Position numbers and translations under genes: made by a program | In this document: positions 4,752-6,350 of the stretch, one piece after another | Layout: each line of letters begins with the position of its first letter | How positions within the stretch are numbered: position 1 is the stretch's first letter | The notes under the pieces: model-generated | Databases searched by the model: none | What the model was told of the DNA's origin: nothing | What the model saw: only the letters and a program-made list of their open reading frames with translations | DNA from: Actinomycetota bacterium | GTDB lineage: Bacteria > Actinomycetota > Aquicultoria > Subteraquimicrobiales > UBA9087 | Direction of reading: 5' to 3' | Assembly (NCBI GenBank): GCA_003491635.1 | Contig: DNCG01000116.1 | Span: 1-6,350, forward strand | Length of the DNA stretch: 6,350 bases

Positions 4752-6287
4752 ATGGGCTCAAGAGAGTTGGTTTTGGCTGTTTTGTCGGGTCTCCTTCTCG
4801 TCCTTGCTTTTCCCTATTTCTCCTTCAGCTTCATGGTTTGGTTTGCCTTAATCCCATTCTTGTGGCTGATTTATGAATCCACGCCCTCCAGATCCTTTCT
4901 TTATGGTCTTGTCGTGGGCTTCGTCTTCTTCGGTGGCTTGACCTATTGGCTGCTCGTTCTGGTTCGCTTCTATGGGTTTCTGGGTTTTCTGGCCTGGCTT
5001 CTTCCCGTTCTCCTGGAGGCGGTTGCCTTTGCTCTCTTCGCTCTGGGAGCGGCTCTGATGATCCGAGGATGTGGAAGTTGGGAACGCCTGTTTCTTCTTC
5101 CTGCCTGGTGGGTGTCGCTGGAGTTCTTGAGATCCATCGGTTCCTGGGGTTTTTCCTGGGGTGTGCTTGGTTACAGTCAGCAGCCGAATCCATTTGTTCT
5201 CCAGATGGCCAAGTTCAGCGGCGTCTATGGAATCTCTTATCTGATCGTGCTGGTCAACATAGTCTCGGTTGAGCTCTTGCTGGCTTATGGGGAGGCTCGT
5301 TATCCTTCCCCCCCGCCGTTGGCGGGGCGCCGTTTGCTGTTTAAGCAGGTTGGTTTGGTGGCCGGGATTTTGTTGCTGATCCTCGGCGGTGGCTGTTTTG
5401 GTTATTTGACGACTAGAGTCGGCGGCGAGCCCTTCAAGGTGGCGATCGTCCAGCCCAGTATCCCTCAGTGGGAGAAGTTGGGGGCCGGAAAGGAGGAGGA
5501 AATTCGAGGAATTTACTCTCGGCTGACTGAGGAGGCTGTGGAGTTCCGCCCCCATCTTATTGTCTGGCCCGAAACCGCCATTCCCGGCGATTTCTCCGCC
5601 GAAAAGGCTTATCTGGATGATATCTCTCGCCTCTGTGGTAAGGAGCAGTGCTACCTCTTGTTGGGGAGTCTTTTTGAAGAAGACGGACTCCACAACTCAG
5701 CTTTCCTGCTCCCCGCCTGCAACGGGGGGCTGGAGCGATACGATAAGATTTACCCTGTTCCCTTCGGCGAGTACATTCCCCTGGATCCCCTTTTTGGATG
5801 GATTCGGGGGGTGGCCGGTCTCGGAGAGGACATCGTTCCCGGCGAGGAGTTGACCATTTTTAATATCGGCCAAGGGGCATTTGGGGCGACGATTTGCTTT
5901 GAATCGACCAACTCCACCCTCTGCCGAAGGTTGGTCGAGAGGGGGGCAAGGATGCTGATTGTCATCACTAACGATGCCTGGTTTGAGAGGACGGCCGCCG
6001 CTCGTCAGCATGTGGAAATGACCGCCCTGCGGGCGGTCGAAAATGGCGTCTACGTCGTCCAGGCGGCCAACAGCGGCATATCCGCAATTATCGATCCCCG
6101 AGGATGTATTTTTGGGGAGACGAATCTATTTGAACGGAGGATTTTGACGGGCGAAGTCGCTTTCGCGGAGGATTTGACCTTCTATGCCCGTTTCGGTGAT
6201 GTCTTTTCCTACATTTGTCTGATCCTCGCCGCAGGTGGATTTTTAATCTGCACCCCCGCTCGAAAGATTTTTAAATCTCTTCCTTGA
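4752..6287 (+). CDS. lnt: Lnt, apolipoprotein N-acyltransferase
   Basis: Predicted 511-residue integral membrane enzyme that N-acylates the lipid-modified N-terminal cysteine of lipoproteins, the last step after Lgt and LspA. About seven hydrophobic segments fill residues 5-219. A carbon-nitrogen hydrolase (nitrilase-like) domain spans roughly 228-478, and a final membrane segment lies near 484-500. The catalytic triad is visible: E274 in VWPETAIPG, K332 in YDKIYPVPFGEY and C382 in TICFEST. The supporting glutamates E340 and E384 are also present. VQPSIPQWEK (233-242) and TNDAWF (406-411) are family motifs, the latter followed by E where glycine is common. Length is normal. ATG 4752 is chosen for its GAGGGGAG site; GTG 4728 would add eight residues. 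The stop codon is part of the -35 box of the following heat-shock promoter. A DnaA-box cluster lies upstream. Confidence 0.95.
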   Translation: MGSRELVLAVLSGLLLVLAFPYFSFSFMVWFALIPFLWLIYESTPSRSFLYGLVVGFVFFGGLTYWLLVLVRFYGFLGFLAWLLPVLLEAVAFALFALGAALMIRGCGSWERLFLLPAWWVSLEFLRSIGSWGFSWGVLGYSQQPNPFVLQMAKFSGVYGISYLIVLVNIVSVELLLAYGEARYPSPPPLAGRRLLFKQVGLVAGILLLILGGGCFGYLTTRVGGEPFKVAIVQPSIPQWEKLGAGKEEEIRGIYSRLTEEAVEFRPHLIVWPETAIPGDFSAEKAYLDDISRLCGKEQCYLLLGSLFEEDGLHNSAFLLPACNGGLERYDKIYPVPFGEYIPLDPLFGWIRGVAGLGEDIVPGEELTIFNIGQGAFGATICFESTNSTLCRRLVERGARMLIVITNDAWFERTAAARQHVEMTALRAVENGVYVVQAANSGISAIIDPRGCIFGETNLFERRILTGEVAFAEDLTFYARFGDVFSYICLILAAGGFLICTPARKIFKSLP

Positions 6288-6312
6288 CTTGGTTTTTCTG
6301 GTAATATAAGAT
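6284..6312 (+). promoter_or_regulatory. Sigma-70 type promoter of a CIRCE-controlled heat-shock gene
   Basis: TTGACT (6284-6289) and TAAGAT (6307-6312) are spaced by the ideal 17 bp. The -35 box includes the last codon bases and stop codon of lnt. Transcription would start near 6319, five bases before the CIRCE element, the usual geometry for HrcA repression. TATAAG (6305-6310) is an alternative -10 with 15-bp spacing. Confidence 0.75.
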
Positions 6313-6323
6313 ATGTTCTGTTC

Positions 6324-6350
6324 TTAGCACTCCTAAGGTGGGAGTGCTAA
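6324..6350. promoter_or_regulatory. CIRCE operator (HrcA binding site)
   Basis: TTAGCACTC (6324-6332), nine bases, then GAGTGCTAA (6342-6350) is an exact match to the CIRCE consensus, the inverted repeat bound by the heat-shock repressor HrcA. It ends on the last base of the window, so the controlled gene lies just outside. CIRCE normally precedes groES-groEL or hrcA/dnaK operons. The tsaD neighbourhood favours groES-groEL, because tsaD-groES-groEL order is known in Actinobacteria; that identity is inferred. Confidence 0.97.

Noticed and set aside
4848..5693. A 281-codon minus-strand frame opposite lnt
   Set aside because: It is the antisense of the membrane-coding part of lnt, giving a Gln/Arg/Lys-rich hydrophilic product with no motif, as expected for a shadow.

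Overview
The window is a dense, single-strand (+) stretch of bacterial chromosome with eight protein genes and short, informative intergenic regions. Several features suggest a free-living bacterium outside the best-studied groups. GTG starts are used for the RimI, radical SAM, PIN and possibly Lnt genes, Shine-Dalgarno sequences are clear, and base composition is moderately GC-rich by eye. The order tsaB - rimI - ... - tsaD - ... - groES (the last inferred from a CIRCE operator at the right edge) resembles the t6A/groES neighbourhood known in Actinobacteria. An apolipoprotein N-acyltransferase and anaerobe-type Fe-S enzymes would fit a deep-branching actinobacterial lineage. That placement is an inference and is not proven by the sequence.

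Layout. Positions 1-155 are an intergenic region ending in a near-consensus sigma-70 promoter (TTGACA, 18 bp, TATACT) that drives a probable operon. The operon starts with tsaB (156-884) and rimI (881-1417, 4-bp overlap). Next come an 85-residue stand-alone beta-barrel protein resembling elongation-factor domain 2 or the peptidase U32 C-terminal domain (1466-1723), and a PflX-type radical SAM protein (1777-2688). A solitary PIN-domain (VapC-like) protein (2702-3085) and a 98-residue J-domain mini-protein (3094-3390) follow. A 132-bp gap with a weak candidate promoter leads to tsaD (3523-4545). A 206-bp gap then carries two perfect, directly abutting DnaA boxes, a third near-match and inverted repeats. 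It is followed by lnt (4752-6287, with an alternative start at 4728). The lnt stop codon overlaps the -35 box of a promoter followed by a perfect CIRCE operator (6324-6350), so a heat-shock gene, most likely groES-groEL, should begin just outside the window.

How the genes fit together. TsaB and TsaD (with TsaE and TsaC, not in the window) make the universal tRNA modification t6A. RimI is a GNAT acetyltransferase commonly encoded beside them. Here the tsaB-rimI pair is separated from tsaD by four co-directional genes with no established role in t6A synthesis: an EF-Tu-D2-like protein, a radical SAM protein, a PIN nuclease and a J protein. Lnt completes lipoprotein maturation at the membrane. 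The most unusual features are this four-gene insert, the solitary PIN gene with no visible antitoxin, the mini J protein with a hydrophobic tail, and the DnaA-box cluster upstream of lnt.
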